Shown: positions 10,878 through 21,948 of the stretch, in pieces
Numbering within the stretch: the first letter of the stretch is position 1
Layout: each line of letters starts with the position of its first letter
Source: Crotalaria pallida
Lineage: Eukaryota > Streptophyta > Magnoliopsida > Fabales > Fabaceae
DNA: 64,000 nt
Assembly (NCBI GenBank): GCA_037953625.1
Contig: CM075655.1
Coordinates: 12,542,001-12,606,000, forward strand
Direction: 5' to 3'
Position numbers and translations under genes: made by a program
The notes under the pieces: generated by a model
Told to the model about the DNA's origin: nothing
What the model saw: only the letters and a program-made list of their open reading frames with translations
The model's database searches: none

Positions 10878-10892
10878 ATATAATAAATACAA
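9440..10892 (-). pseudogene. OTU-like plus Ulp1-like protease C-terminal gene fragment (unit 2)
   Basis: Five exon-like blocks are read on the minus strand. OTU-a (10892-10617) has KDKWLCFPNMGCIIASKYN and ends GHNVRYDHFVQ, with the His expected near the end of an OTU domain, then donor CAG|GTAATT. OTU-b (from 10457, acceptor ACACAG) has GSPLPPVYQLW. Ulp1-a (10008-9934) has KIVYHLDT and EPGEVAGKH. Ulp1-b (9835-9641) has AVVQGIPN and NSSVWVVQWL. Ulp1-c (about 9544-9440) has VRVKTALGLLMSPFN, then a stop. Frames and GT-AG borders are consistent through the Ulp1 exons. Missing are the OTU Asp/Cys box and the Ulp1 His region, so no complete protease is encoded. Plant MULEs (the Kaonashi type for Ulp1-like genes) carry such genes; the Ulp1 assignment is less certain than OTU. 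Confidence 0.7.
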
Positions 10893-12489
10893 ATCATTAA
10901 AGCATCACAATATAAGATAAACTTGACATGCACGGGATAATTAAGTCTTACAGTTGCAAAGTAATATAACAAATCAACACTTCAACCCTAAACAAATGTT
11001 TCCCATTTCCCACATATCAGTAGATGAAGCTCATTTACTTTTAACAAAATTACCAAAAAAAGTGTTTAACCAAAATAAGGGAAACAACTAAAAGTACTTT
11101 ATCAATGGACTTTAGGTTTGCAAAAATAAATCATCTTCTCTTCAACGACTTGTCACTTGCAAGTTGTCCTCCAAAACAAGGATGCAGAGAGTTCCACAAT
11201 CCTGCTTAGGTGGTTGAATGGGCTCATAAGCAAGACCAATGCAGTCTTCACTCTCACCTCTGTTTCATTTAGCTATATGGAATTCAAAAATAAAAATAAT
11301 GTTATTACATACATATAAAAGGAACTTAAATTTCACAAACAAAAAATACACACCATTCCTAATGGGTTAGGGGAGAAAGAGTCTTCCATCTCCAACCACT
11401 GAACCACCCAAACTGAAGAGTTGGTATTTTCTCTGAGGTTGGGTATGCCTTGCACCACAGCAATTGGCCACGAAGGTAAGTCATGTGGTGTATGAATCAC
11501 CTCCATACTAAACTTGGCTGACATCATGGTGCTATACAAAGCCTTAAGCTGAATCATAAAATAATAAAAAAAATTATATACTAAAAAACATTAATTAACA
11601 ATCCCTTTTTTTAAATTGGTGTTGTATATTGTTATTGTATATTTACCACTCTCTTGATTGTCAAATGTTTTATAGCAACCTCTCCAGGTTCAAGGGAAGT
11701 GTCAAGGTGGTAAACTATTTTCTGAACCAGACTCACCACCATCAAAATAACTAATCAACTACTTTCCACTTGTTAACATAATATTTAAATTTTAAATAAA
11801 CCCAACAGGAGTTTATTCAATGACTTCCATTAATCAATAATTTAAACAAACTAAACATTGTAGTTAAAAGTTTACTGAGCATTCAAGTATATTAGGAACT
11901 TAAAGCATAGATCAAAATAAAACAACAGTGTTTCCCCTAATAACTATTGTTTCTCCTAATAACATTCAAAATCAACAAAATCTGCACATCAAAAAAATTC
12001 AACTAATAACTATTGTTTCTCCTTCTCCTCGTGCCTCTGGTAATAGAGGGGTGTACAGTGTTAACCTATATATCGAACATGACTGCCTCCCAAGCTCCTG
12101 CTCCCTGTGTAAAATGTGTACGCCAAAGTTGATACACTGGAGGTAAAGGCGATCCCTTTCATAGCTTCACCTGTGTTCCATGAGCAATTGCAATAACAAG
12201 GAAATTGAATGATTAACGGTATAAATATATAAAGGTGTATATAGGTATATATATATATATTTACATATATATTAATAAACAACAAATGTTCTCATTATGT
12301 TTAATGTGAATTACCTGAACGAAATGATCGTATCTGACATTGTGTCCAATCCCCCATACTCGAACATTCGCAGGAGGCGCTCTTTTGTGCGGGAGAAACG
12401 TCATGCATGCACCAGTAATTAAACTTGGAATATAAACCACAACAACATTGTACTTCGATGCAATAATGCATCCCATTTCAAGAAAACAT
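10879..12489 (-). repeat. Array unit 3, left part (split by the copia insertion)
   Basis: The unit runs unchanged until GAAAACAT at 12489 inside the OTU-like exon, where the copia element begins. It resumes at 21493 with AACATAACC. Units 1 and 2 have the uninterrupted GAAAACATAACC. Confidence 0.92.
12485..12489. other. Target-site duplication AACAT (left copy)
   Basis: It is identical to 21493-21497. The sister array units show this pentamer only once at the corresponding place. Confidence 0.95.
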
Positions 12490-14018
12490 TGTTGGAAACC
12501 AACAAGCGGGCTAAGCAAATACTAGAGGGGGGCTGAATAGTAATTTGAAGCACTAATACCAAATAATTCGAATGATAATTGAAGAATGGAGCTAAGACTG
12601 AATTTTCTGGAATCAGACACGAAATACTCGAGTCTTTTGTGAAATACTCGAGTTTTTCCTATCAGATAGCAGTAAAAACAGAAACGAAAATTCAGCAATT
12701 TATCTCAAATCAATTCAATACTAAACAGGAACTTATCCAACAGAATAGCAAGCAATCTAAATTACTTTTAACACTAGGATTTCTTGAACTTGCTACCTAA
12801 TTGTATAAATCCTAATTGCTTGAAATGATTAAAGTAGATTGAGTTAGAAAGTAGATTAAAAGTAATAAACCACCACTCAAGCAATTTTATCCTGGTTCAC
12901 TCCAACAATGAGCTACATCCAGTCCTCCTAATCACTTAGGAGTTTCTACTAATAATCAAATTGTTAGAAATTACAAAGGATTGCTTGAGAATGGCCTCAC
13001 TCAACCTAACCCTTCAAGAGTGTACCAAACTCTTGATTTCTACCCCAATTTGATTCCGGTGATTGAAGAACTCTTCACAAAGCTTCCTTGAACTCCCTTC
13101 AAGAAACTCCACCGGGCTAGGAACCTCCTAGTCTTCTGCTTGAGAACCTCTCAAGACTTCCAACACCCTAAGCCACTTAGGGTTTGCTTGGGAACAATCC
13201 AAGACTTTGAATAATCAAGCTTTTTGTATGTGTATTACTAATCTCACAATGGATTAGCACAAATAAGCACAGCTCAATGTAAGAATTGAGGCCTAAAACT
13301 CAACTTGGAATAAAATGACAATATGAGTGAGAAGTTGAGCTTTTTGGGAATTAACACTTGATAAGAGGAAATTATAAAAGCTTGAACACACTATGATCTT
13401 GTTGTCTTGTTTGTTCTTGCACAAATTCAAAGAGAAATTTTACAATAAGGTTCTGAAAAGCTCTCTTGGGTTGGATGAGACTCAAATGCCCTCAATTGGG
13501 TTTTTGAGTCTCTCCAACGTTCATTTTTGCTGACTGGACAAAAATACTCGAGTCTTTTGGTAAATACTCGAGTCTTTTTGGTCGGTCACGAGTGAATTGG
13601 TGAACGAACAAGACTAACGGTCATATTTGCTGACCTGACACAAATACTCGAGTGTTTTACAAAATACTCGAGTATATACTCGAGTCTTTCTCAAAATACT
13701 CGAGTATTTTGATCAGACATGAGAAAAATTAATTTTCAATTTTATTTTTCCTCTCAAGTATTAATTTTAGTTAATCTCAACCTAATAGTCATATAAAATT
13801 TTATTCCTAGAAGAGACTAACTATTTCTACCCACTCTCAACCACTCTCAACATAAATTAGAAATTTACAATAATATTTGATTGAGAATGATTGGGCACTT
13901 GTCTTCTTTTCTTGACTTGATGTTGTTGTGAATGTTGCAATGTCTTCAAGACTTGATTTGTTAATTACTTTGTCATCATCAAAATATAATCACCATAATT
14001 AGGAGCATTGAATTTACA
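12490..14018 (-). repeat. 3' LTR of the copia element (1529 bp)
   Basis: On the plus strand it starts TGTTGGAAACC and ends GAATTTACA. CTCGAG occurs at 12627/12647, 13547/13567, 13647/13667 and 13679/13699, every pair 20 bp apart. Relative to the other LTR it lacks one ~43-bp stretch with two palindromes near 12650 and has an extra ~21-bp stretch with one palindrome near 13560. Confidence 0.95.
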
Positions 14019-14031
14019 ATCTCCCCCTTTT
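14019..14031 (-). other. Polypurine tract of the copia element
   Basis: The minus strand reads AAAAGGGGGAGAT, directly abutting the LTR. Similar purine-rich copies occur near 14097, 14300 and 14431, as in the related element at the window start. Confidence 0.8.
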
Positions 14032-15019
14032 GGTGATGACAAAATAATTAACACTTGTACCATTTGTTGAGCTTGAATCCACTTGAAGATGCAACTCCCC
14101 CTCACTATATGATACTTTTCACCTATCTAAAAAATTCAGCTTGTGCAAGAGGTTATGACAATTTAATTTTTAGCACCAAGCCTATGGTATTATAGTATTC
14201 AACAATTATCAGAGTATATACCATAATTAAAAAAAATTTAGGTGCAACAATGAGAAAAATTTAGGTGCAACAATGTCAAGACAAGTGTATAATATCTCTC
14301 CCCCTTTTTGTCATGATCCAAAAAGGTGTAATAATTTAGAAAAAGATCAAGGGAGGAGAGGTGCAAAAATGGAAAACCCCATAACCAACTATGCAATAAA
14401 ACAGAGACATAATAAAAACAATAAAGAGCTCCCCCTGAAGCTTTGCACAAACACCAAAATGAAAACCAAATTCATTAACATAATAACATCAGAAAAGGTC
14501 CAAAGCAAAGGTGCAATAATAAACCCAAAGTCTCAAAACACCAAGTTCTCAAAATACAGAAAATGTAACAAAGACCAACATGATACTTTGGTCCGAAAGT
14601 TCAAATTTCAGGAAAACGCAAAATACTCGAGTTTTTGGAAAATACTCGAGTTTGGTCTGAAAGTTCAAAAATTGGGGGTTTCGAAAGACTCGAGTGTTTT
14701 GAAAAACACTCGAGTATTTTTATCAGACCCTGATTAAAAACTTTTTCAATTTAAAACTGATTTAATTTTGAATTAATATACTCGAGTGTTTTTGGAAAAA
14801 CTCGAGTATTTTGACATAACAGAAAGTAAAAACTCAGTTTTAAAAGACCAAACACAAATCAAACACAAATGCTTCACTACCAACTTGGAATACAGTACAG
14901 AATCACACACAATTAACACATACAATTTTAAATATCATCAAGGACAATTTAACTAAGAATCAATAACACATTAGAGTAAGACTAATTTGGTGATTTTCCA
15001 AAAATGGCACACAATGCAA
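14032..15019 (-). other. 3' non-coding region of the copia element with further CTCGAG pairs
   Basis: No coding sequence is recognised on the element's strand between the pol stop and the polypurine tract. CTCGAG occurs at 14626/14645, 14689/14709 and 14781/14801, spacings of 19, 20 and 20 bp. The palindrome pairs are thus not confined to the LTR. No envelope-like ORF was found. Confidence 0.65.
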
Positions 15020-18000
15020 TTAGCCTATATTAGCTTCATCTAAAATACCAAGTTCTCTCCTAATATGATAAAAGGTGTCCCTTGGTAGAGGTTTTGTAAA
15101 AATGTCGGCTAATTGATTTGTGGTACTAACAAATTCAATTGTGCAATCACCCTTTTGTACATGATCTCTTAAAAAGTGATGTCTTATTTCAATGTGTTTA
15201 GTTCTTGAGTGATACACCAGATTCTTAGTCAAATTGATTGCACTCGTGTTATCGCATCTAATCGGAATACTTTCAAGTTTCAAACCAAAATCCGATAATT
15301 GTTGTTTCATCCATAACAGTTGAGCACAACAACTACCGGCTGCGATATATTCCGCTTCGGCGGTAGAAAGAGCGACACAAGCTTGTTTTTTAGAAAACCA
15401 TGACACCAATGAACTTCCCAAGAAATGGCAAGTACCACTGGTGCTTTTGCGATCAAGCTTGCATCCCGCGAAGTCGGAATCCGAGTAACCAACTAAACTA
15501 AGATTGACATCAGCAGGATACCATAAACCAGTGTTAATTGTTCCTTTTAGATACTTAAATATATGTTTAACTGCGGATAGGTGAGATTCTTTAGGATTAG
15601 CTTGAAATCTAGCACACATGCATACACTAAACATAATATCCGCTCTAGATGCAGTGAGATATAGGAGACTACCTATCATACCCCTATACTTACTAACATC
15701 AACCAGTGTACCTTGTTCATCCTTGTCTAGGTAGCATGATGTGCTCATTGGAGTGTAGGCTTCCTTGCACTTGTCCAATCCGAATTTCTCAAGGAGCTCT
15801 TTGCAATATTTCCCTTGATGTACAAATATCCCCTCCTTGACTTGCTTTATTTGTAAGCCTAGGAAGAACTTGAGTTCTCCCATCATTGATATTTCAAATT
15901 CCTTTTTCATCAAATTTGAAAACTTTCTACAAAGAGACACGTTAGTAGCACCGAAAATGATATCATCAACATAGATTTTTACTAACAAAATGTTATCCTT
16001 GGTTTTATAAATAAATAGTGTATTATCAACCTTCCCTCTTTGAAACTTGTTTTCTAATAGAAAGGAACTCAATCGATCATACCAAGCTCTAGGAGCTTGT
16101 TTCAATCCATAGAGTGTCTTTTTCAATTTATAAACATGGTTTGGAAATTCACTATTTTCAAAACCGGGGGGTTGTTTGACATACACTTCTTCATTTATAA
16201 ACCCATTCAAGAAAGCACTTTTAACATCCATTTGATATAAAGTGAATTTCATGATTGAAGCATAAGCAAGTAAAATTCGGATAGCTTCAAGACGTGCAAC
16301 CGGAGCAAAGGTCTCATCATAATCGATACCTTCCTCTTGGTTGTACCCTTGAGCTACTAGTCTAGCTTTGTTTCTTATAATCAACCCGGATTCATCAAGT
16401 TTGTTTCTATAAATCCATTTAGTACCAATTATGGTATGATCATCGGGTTTAGGGACTAGATCCCAAACTTCATTTCTTTCAAATTGGTTTAATTCTTCTT
16501 GCATAGCAAGAACCCAATGATCATCCTCAATGGCCTTTTTAATTGAATCAGGTTCAATTTGAGAAACAAAAGAGACATAGTGGCAAATGTTTTGAATAGA
16601 CCTACGAGTAAGTACTCCCTTTGACATATCTCCTATGACATTGTCTATAGGATGAGCCTTGACCGATTTCCAAGTTGGAGGAAGTTCTTCCCTTACTTCT
16701 CCTTCATCAACTTTTGATTTCTCTCTCTCTTTTTCTTCTTTTGAAAAATCAATGCCATCTTCACTAGCATCACATAAAACACTATCTTCTTTCGAAGACT
16801 CATTAAAAACCACATGAATTGATTCCTCAATAGTTAAAGTTCTTTTATTGAAAATTCTATAAGCTTTATTATGAGAAGAATAGCCTAAAAATATGCCTTC
16901 ATCGGATTTGGAATCAAACTTGCCAAGATGTTCTTTTCCATTATTTAAAACAAAAACTTGGCATCCGAAGACATGAAAATGAGATATATTTGGCTTTCTT
17001 CCCTTGTAAAGTTCATAGGGGGTTTTATCCAAAGAGGGCCTTATCAAAATACGATTTAAAACATAACAAGCCGTATTAACGGCATCGGCCCAAAAATATT
17101 GAGGTACTTGAGAATCATTTAACATGGTTCTAGCAAGTTCCTCTAGCACCCTATTTTTCTGCTCTACCACTCCGTTTTGTTCCGGAGTTCTTGGTGCGGA
17201 AAATTGGTGCTCAATACCATTTTTAGCACAAAATCTATCAAATTTGTGGTTTTCGAATTCACCACCATGATCGGTACGAATAATAATTACTTTTTGATTT
17301 ACTTGGTTTTGCAAAAGTTTGACATGATGTTTAAAAGATTTGTAGGTCTCACTCTTAGTAGTTAAAAATAGAGTCCATGTAAATCTAGAGAAGTCATCAA
17401 CAATCACTAATGCATAATAGTTGCCACCAAAGCTTTTTACTTGTGATGGTCCAAACAAGTCCATATGAAGCATTTCTAATGGCCTTGATGTGGATATCAC
17501 CAATTTTGATCCAAAGGTGTTTTTGGTTTGTTTACATTTCTTGCAAGGAGAACAAACACCTTCAATAGAAAAATTTAGCTTTGGTAAACCAACTACTAGA
17601 TCTTTAGATTGTATTTTCTTCAATTGGTTTACATTTATATGAGCGGTCCTACGGTGCCATAACCAAGTGTCATTTTCTTTGCTCACTAAACAAGTAGATA
17701 CCAAAGAAGTGACTTTGTTCAAATCAACTAAGTAAGTATTATTTGACCTTCTACCAACAAATTTGATTGATTCATCTTTGTCACTTTTAATGAGGCAATG
17801 GGTAGAGGTAAAAACTACATGATTACCAATATCACATAATTGGCTTATGCTCAAGAGATTATGTTCTAATCCTTGAACATAGAGCACATTATCAATAATC
17901 AAGTTTGAAGAGTTTCCGATTTTACCAATACCAAGGATTTTGCCTTTGTTGTTGTCCCCATAAGTGACATAACCCTTTTCCTTTGGAGTAAGCTCAGTGA

Positions 18001-18079
18001 AGTGCCGCTTATCTCCCGTCATGTGCTTCGAACATCCACTATCAAGATACCACAATTGTTTTCCCGTTCGAAGACACAC
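15020..18079 (-). CDS. pol: Copia pol polyprotein: protease, integrase, RT, RNase H
   Basis: The frame of 1019 residues has no internal stop. The protease motif is YLDSGCSKHMTGD near residue 12. A GAG-pre-integrase HHCC segment lies at about 135-190 (TWLWHRRTAH, CSPCKKC). The integrase core has MDLFGP near 205, RTDHGGEF near 266 and NGVVEQKNR, supplying D, D and E. Reverse transcriptase has QMDVKSAFLNG near 615 and the catalytic YVDDIIFGA near 700. RNase H has SDSDFAG and STAEAEYIAA, ending LADIFTKPLP. The domain order, integrase before RT, is diagnostic of Ty1/copia. The open frame starts after a TAG, in a different frame from gag. The first listed codon is GTG, so the true product is probably a gag-pol fusion made by frameshifting, or the element is mutated. 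Confidence 0.95.
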   Translation of the reverse strand: MCLRTGKQLWYLDSGCSKHMTGDKRHFTELTPKEKGYVTYGDNNKGKILGIGKIGNSSNLIIDNVLYVQGLEHNLLSISQLCDIGNHVVFTSTHCLIKSDKDESIKFVGRRSNNTYLVDLNKVTSLVSTCLVSKENDTWLWHRRTAHINVNQLKKIQSKDLVVGLPKLNFSIEGVCSPCKKCKQTKNTFGSKLVISTSRPLEMLHMDLFGPSQVKSFGGNYYALVIVDDFSRFTWTLFLTTKSETYKSFKHHVKLLQNQVNQKVIIIRTDHGGEFENHKFDRFCAKNGIEHQFSAPRTPEQNGVVEQKNRVLEELARTMLNDSQVPQYFWADAVNTACYVLNRILIRPSLDKTPYELYKGRKPNISHFHVFGCQVFVLNNGKEHLGKFDSKSDEGIFLGYSSHNKAYRIFNKRTLTIEESIHVVFNESSKEDSVLCDASEDGIDFSKEEKEREKSKVDEGEVREELPPTWKSVKAHPIDNVIGDMSKGVLTRRSIQNICHYVSFVSQIEPDSIKKAIEDDHWVLAMQEELNQFERNEVWDLVPKPDDHTIIGTKWIYRNKLDESGLIIRNKARLVAQGYNQEEGIDYDETFAPVARLEAIRILLAYASIMKFTLYQMDVKSAFLNGFINEEVYVKQPPGFENSEFPNHVYKLKKTLYGLKQAPRAWYDRLSSFLLENKFQRGKVDNTLFIYKTKDNILLVKIYVDDIIFGATNVSLCRKFSNLMKKEFEISMMGELKFFLGLQIKQVKEGIFVHQGKYCKELLEKFGLDKCKEAYTPMSTSCYLDKDEQGTLVDVSKYRGMIGSLLYLTASRADIMFSVCMCARFQANPKESHLSAVKHIFKYLKGTINTGLWYPADVNLSLVGYSDSDFAGCKLDRKSTSGTCHFLGSSLVSWFSKKQACVALSTAEAEYIAAGSCCAQLLWMKQQLSDFGLKLESIPIRCDNTSAINLTKNLVYHSRTKHIEIRHHFLRDHVQKGDCTIEFVSTTNQLADIFTKPLPRDTFYHIRRELGILDEANIG

Positions 18080-18092
18080 CTACAAAATGAAA

Positions 18093-19871
18093 TCACTTGT
18101 TCACTTTGGGTACCCAAACAATGTTGGGTCCCTTAGGGTTAGTGTTGGGACTTTCTCCCTTCTTAATCCACATATAAGTGCCCTTTTTCATTTCAAACTT
18201 CTTAATATGGCACTCAATGTTGATATGTCCAACTTTTCCACAATAAGTACAAGTTGGTTTCTTTGATGAATTTTTCTTAGAAAATGTTCCAACCACCTTG
18301 TACTTTTTGTCCTTTTTATGAACATATCCTAAACCGGTTTTGTTGTGATTATGTCTTTGAGAGTTCAACAACCGGTTGAGGTTTCTATCACTATGTGAGA
18401 TTGTGAGTTTGTTTTTCAACTCTTTCACTTATTTTTCAAGTTCATCACATCTCTCACATGGAGTGATAATCTCCTCATGATTTGCACAATCACTTTGATG
18501 ACTAGAATTAATAAGTTCCAAGGATTCATTTTGAAGTTTCAACTCATTTATAGATTTTTGCAATTCATCAGTTTCTTGTTGAAACTCCAAAATTTTCTTT
18601 CCTTTTTCCTTATTGATTTTAGCAAGCCTTCTAAATTGAATTAACATTTCATTGTAGGCTTCTTGCAAATCATCATAGGAAATGGAGCTTGAAGAGGAAC
18701 AAGAAGAGCTAGAGGTTACCTCATCATCACTTTCACCCATGTCATGATTAGCTCTTGATGAGGACTCATGATTGTTCTTGGCCATGAGACAAAGATTTGC
18801 ATTTTCATCACTGGAACTACTTGAAGATGATTCATTGCTCTTCTCCGGTGCATCCCAAACAATGTATGCACGCTTCCCCTTGGTCTCTTGGGTCTTCTTG
18901 TCATTCTTCTTCAAGAATGTGGCACATTCCATTCTAATGTGACCAACCCCACCACATTCATGACACTTAACTCCATCATTGGTACTCTTTTCTCTTTGTT
19001 TGGAGTCTTTGGTTCTCTTGAATTTGGATGAAGAGCCACCTTTCTTCCCTTTGAAAAATTTGTTGAACCTTTTCACAAACATCCCGAATTCTTCTTGATT
19101 TGGTTCACCATCGGAATCTTCACTTGTAGAGCATTCTTCAACTTCTTTTGTAGCTTTAGTTGAAGTTTTGAGTGCTATGCCCTTTTTCTTTTTGTCTGAT
19201 TCCTCATGCATCCCAAGTCTTGTAAGTTTCATCTCATGCTCTTGGAGTTTGCCAAACAAAGTGGCTAAGTCCATGCTATTTATGTCTCTTGATTCCTTGA
19301 TGGCGGTTACCTTGGGTTGCCAACTCCTATCAAGACATCTTAGAATTTTGTTAGTAGTTTCACCATTGCGAAATACTTTTCCCAAGGAAATCAAATGATT
19401 GACTATGTGTGAGAATCGCTTTTGCAAGTCACTAATGGTTTCATTTGGCAACATGTGGAACAATTCATATTCGTGAGTTAGAGAATTCAATCTTGCATCT
19501 CTAACCTCACTTGTTCCCTCATGTGTGACTTGCAAAGTATCCCACATTTCTTTTGCCGATTTACATTGGGAAACTCTATAAAATTCATTATGGGATAGAG
19601 CCGAAAAGATGATGTTTTTAGCTTTTAAATCAAATGAAACTTTCCTATTTTCATCATCATTCCAACTACTCCTTGGAATTTCAACAATTTCTTCATTAAT
19701 TTTCTTTTTGGGAATAAAAGGACCATTTTCAATTGCATCCCAAATATCCATATCAATTGCTTCAATAAAAACTTTCATGCGAGTTTTCCAATAAACATAT
19801 CCTTCACCATTGAATAGTGGAGGACGATTTATTGAAGCTCCTTCTCCACCAAAGTTATTGCTAGAGCCCAT
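18093..19871 (-). pseudogene. gag: Copia gag with an in-frame stop codon
   Basis: The ORF starts with MGSSNNFGGEGASINRPP, 57 bases inside the PBS, and has the capsid-like region common to this family. A first CCHC knuckle (CHECGGVGHIRMEC) lies near residue 300, followed by Ser/Glu-rich and coiled-coil-like sequence. TAA at 18431-18429 ends it after CERCDELEK. The same frame continues at once with VKELKNKL to 18093, including a second knuckle CTYCGKVGHINIEC. The stop looks like a single base change of a CAA codon. Either the element is damaged or the second knuckle is made by readthrough. The related gag at 2416 shares the N-terminal half. Confidence 0.88.
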
Positions 19872-19927
19872 TTAGTTTCCAAAAGGATCTTTTTCGAAAA
19901 AGTTGTTACACTCGATCTTTCGACCGA

Positions 19928-19939
19928 GCTCTGATACCA
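19928..19939 (-). other. Primer-binding site of the copia element
   Basis: The minus strand reads TGGTATCAGAGC, two bases from the LTR, the initiator tRNA-Met type PBS. Confidence 0.9.
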
Positions 19940-19941
19940 CT

Positions 19942-21492
19942 TGTTGGAAACCAACAAGCGGGCTAAGCAAATACTAGAGGGGGTGAATAGTAATTTGAAG
20001 CACTAATACCAAATAATTCGAATGATAATTGAAGAATGGAGCTAAGACTGAATTTTCTGGAATCAGACACGAAATACTCGAGTCTTTTGTGAAATACTCG
20101 AGTTTTTCAGTGATGAACAACTCGAGTTTTTCTGAATATACTCGAGTTTTTCCTATCAGATAGCAGTAAAAACAGAAACGAAAATTCAGCAATTTATCTC
20201 AAATCAATTCAATACTAAACAGGAACTTATCCAACAGAATAACAAGCAATCTAAATTACTTTTAACACTAGGATTTCTTGAACTTGCTACCTAATTGTAT
20301 AAATCCTAATTGCTTGAAATGATTAAAGTAGATTGAGTTAGAAAGTAGATTAAAAGTAATAAACCACCACTCAAGCAATTTTATCCTGGTTCACTCCAAC
20401 AATGAGCTACATCCAGTCCTCCTAATCACTTAGGAGTTTCTACTAATAATCAAATTGTTAGAAATTACAAAGGATTGCTTGAGAATGGCCTCACTCAACC
20501 TAACCCTTCAAGAGTGTACCAAACTCTTGATTTCTACCCCAATTTGATTCCGGTGATTGAAGAACTCTTCACAAAGCTTCCTTGAACTCCCTTCAAGAAA
20601 CTCCACCGGGCTAGGAACCTCCTAGTCTTGTGCTTGAGAACCTCGCAAGACTTCCAACACCCTAAGCCACTTAGGGTTTGCTTGGGAACAATCCAAGACT
20701 TTGAATAATCAAGCTTTTTGTATGTGTATTATTAATCTCACAATGGATTAGCACAAATAAGCACAGCTCAATGTAAGAATTGAGGCCTAAAACTCAACTT
20801 GGAATAAAATGACAATATGAGTGAGAAGTTGAGCTTTTTGGGAATTAACACTTGATAAGAGGAAATTATAAAAGCTTGAACACACTATGATCTTGTTGTC
20901 TTGTTTGTTCTTGCACAAATTCAAAGAGAAATTTTACAATAAGGTTCTGAAAAGCTCTCTTGGGTTGGATGAGACTCAAATGCCCTCAATTGGGTTTTTG
21001 AGTCTCTCCAACGTTCATTTTTGCTGACTGGACAAAAATACTCGAGTCTTTTTGGTCGGTCACGAGTGAATTGGTGCACGAACAAGACTAACGGTCATAT
21101 TTGCTGACCTGACACAAATACTCGAGTGTTTTACAAAATACTCGAGTATATACTCGAGTCTTTCTCAAAATACTCGAGTATTTTGATCAGACATGAGAAA
21201 AATTAATTTTCAATTTTATTTTTCCTCTCAAGTATTAATTTTAGTTAATCTCAACCTAATAGTCATATAAAATTTTATTCCTAGAAGAGACTAACTATTT
21301 CTACCCACTCTCAACCACTCTCAACATAAATTAGAAATTTACAATAATATTTGATTGAGAATGATTGGGCACTTGTCTTCTTTTCTTGACTTGATGTTGT
21401 TGTGAATGTTGCAATGTCTTTAAGACTTGATTTGTTAATTACTTTGTCATCATCAAAATATAATCACCATAATTAGGAGCATTGAATTTACA
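19942..21492 (-). repeat. 5' LTR of the copia element (1551 bp)
   Basis: It is nearly identical to 12490-14018. CTCGAG occurs at 20077, 20097, 20121, 20141, 21041, 21121, 21141, 21153 and 21173, mostly in pairs 20 bp apart. The length difference between the two LTRs is explained by two indels, both in palindrome-bearing stretches. Confidence 0.95.
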
Positions 21493-21584
21493 AACATAAC
21501 CACTTATCCTTTCCTACAGAACGTATGGATACATCAAGCTTACTCATTGTAGCATCATACTCACGGATTCCCCCCAAAAGTGAA
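21493..21584 (-). repeat. Array unit 3, right part, with the right AACAT duplication
   Basis: It starts with the duplicated AACAT (21493-21497) and continues the OTU-like exon exactly where unit 3 was broken. Confidence 0.92.
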
Positions 21585-21948
21585 TATAATAAATACAAAT
21601 CATTAAAGCATCACAATATAAGATAAACTTGACATGCACAGGATAATTAAGTCTTACAGTTGCAAAGTAATATAACAAACCAACACTTCAACCCTAAACT
21701 AATGTTTCCCATTTCCCACATATCAGTAGATGAAGCCCATTTACTTTTAACAAAATTACCAAAAAAAAGTGTTTAACCAAAATAAGGGAAACAACTAAAA
21801 GTACTTCATCAATGGACTTTAGGTTTGCAAAAATAAATCATCTCCTCTTCATCGGCTTGTCACTTGCAAGTTGTCCTCCAAAACAAGGATGCAGAGAGTT
21901 CCACAATCCTGCTTAGGTGGTTGAAAAGCCCAATGTAGTCTTCACTCT
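21585..21948 (-). repeat. Array unit 4, left part
   Basis: It carries the Ulp1-c exon with a 15-bp deletion near 21925 relative to other units. It stops at TTCACTCT, where an LTR beginning TGTAACACCCCG starts. The unit resumes at 35340, with about 74 bp lost (compare 36960-37033 in unit 5). Confidence 0.88.

Larger units (their letters stand above)
12490..21492 (-). mobile_element. Complete SIRE-like Ty1/copia retrotransposon (9003 bp)
   Basis: Two LTRs (12490-14018 and 19942-21492), both TG...CA, flank gag and pol on the minus strand. A PBS is next to the right LTR and a polypurine tract next to the left. The TSD is AACAT. By eye the LTRs differ at only about half a dozen bases plus indels of CTCGAG-bearing repeat units, so the insertion is young. 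Gag has an in-frame stop and pol lies in another frame, so autonomy is doubtful. Confidence 0.96.

Noticed and set aside
9440..10892. Intact OTU or Ulp1 protease gene
   Set aside because: Each unit lacks the N-terminal catalytic boxes, and the unit edge cuts the first exon without an acceptor site.
14273..14737. 154-codon plus-strand ORF in the copia 3' region
   Set aside because: It runs antisense to the element, is Lys/Asn-rich without known motifs, and spans the CTCGAG pairs; it looks like a chance ORF in AT-rich DNA.
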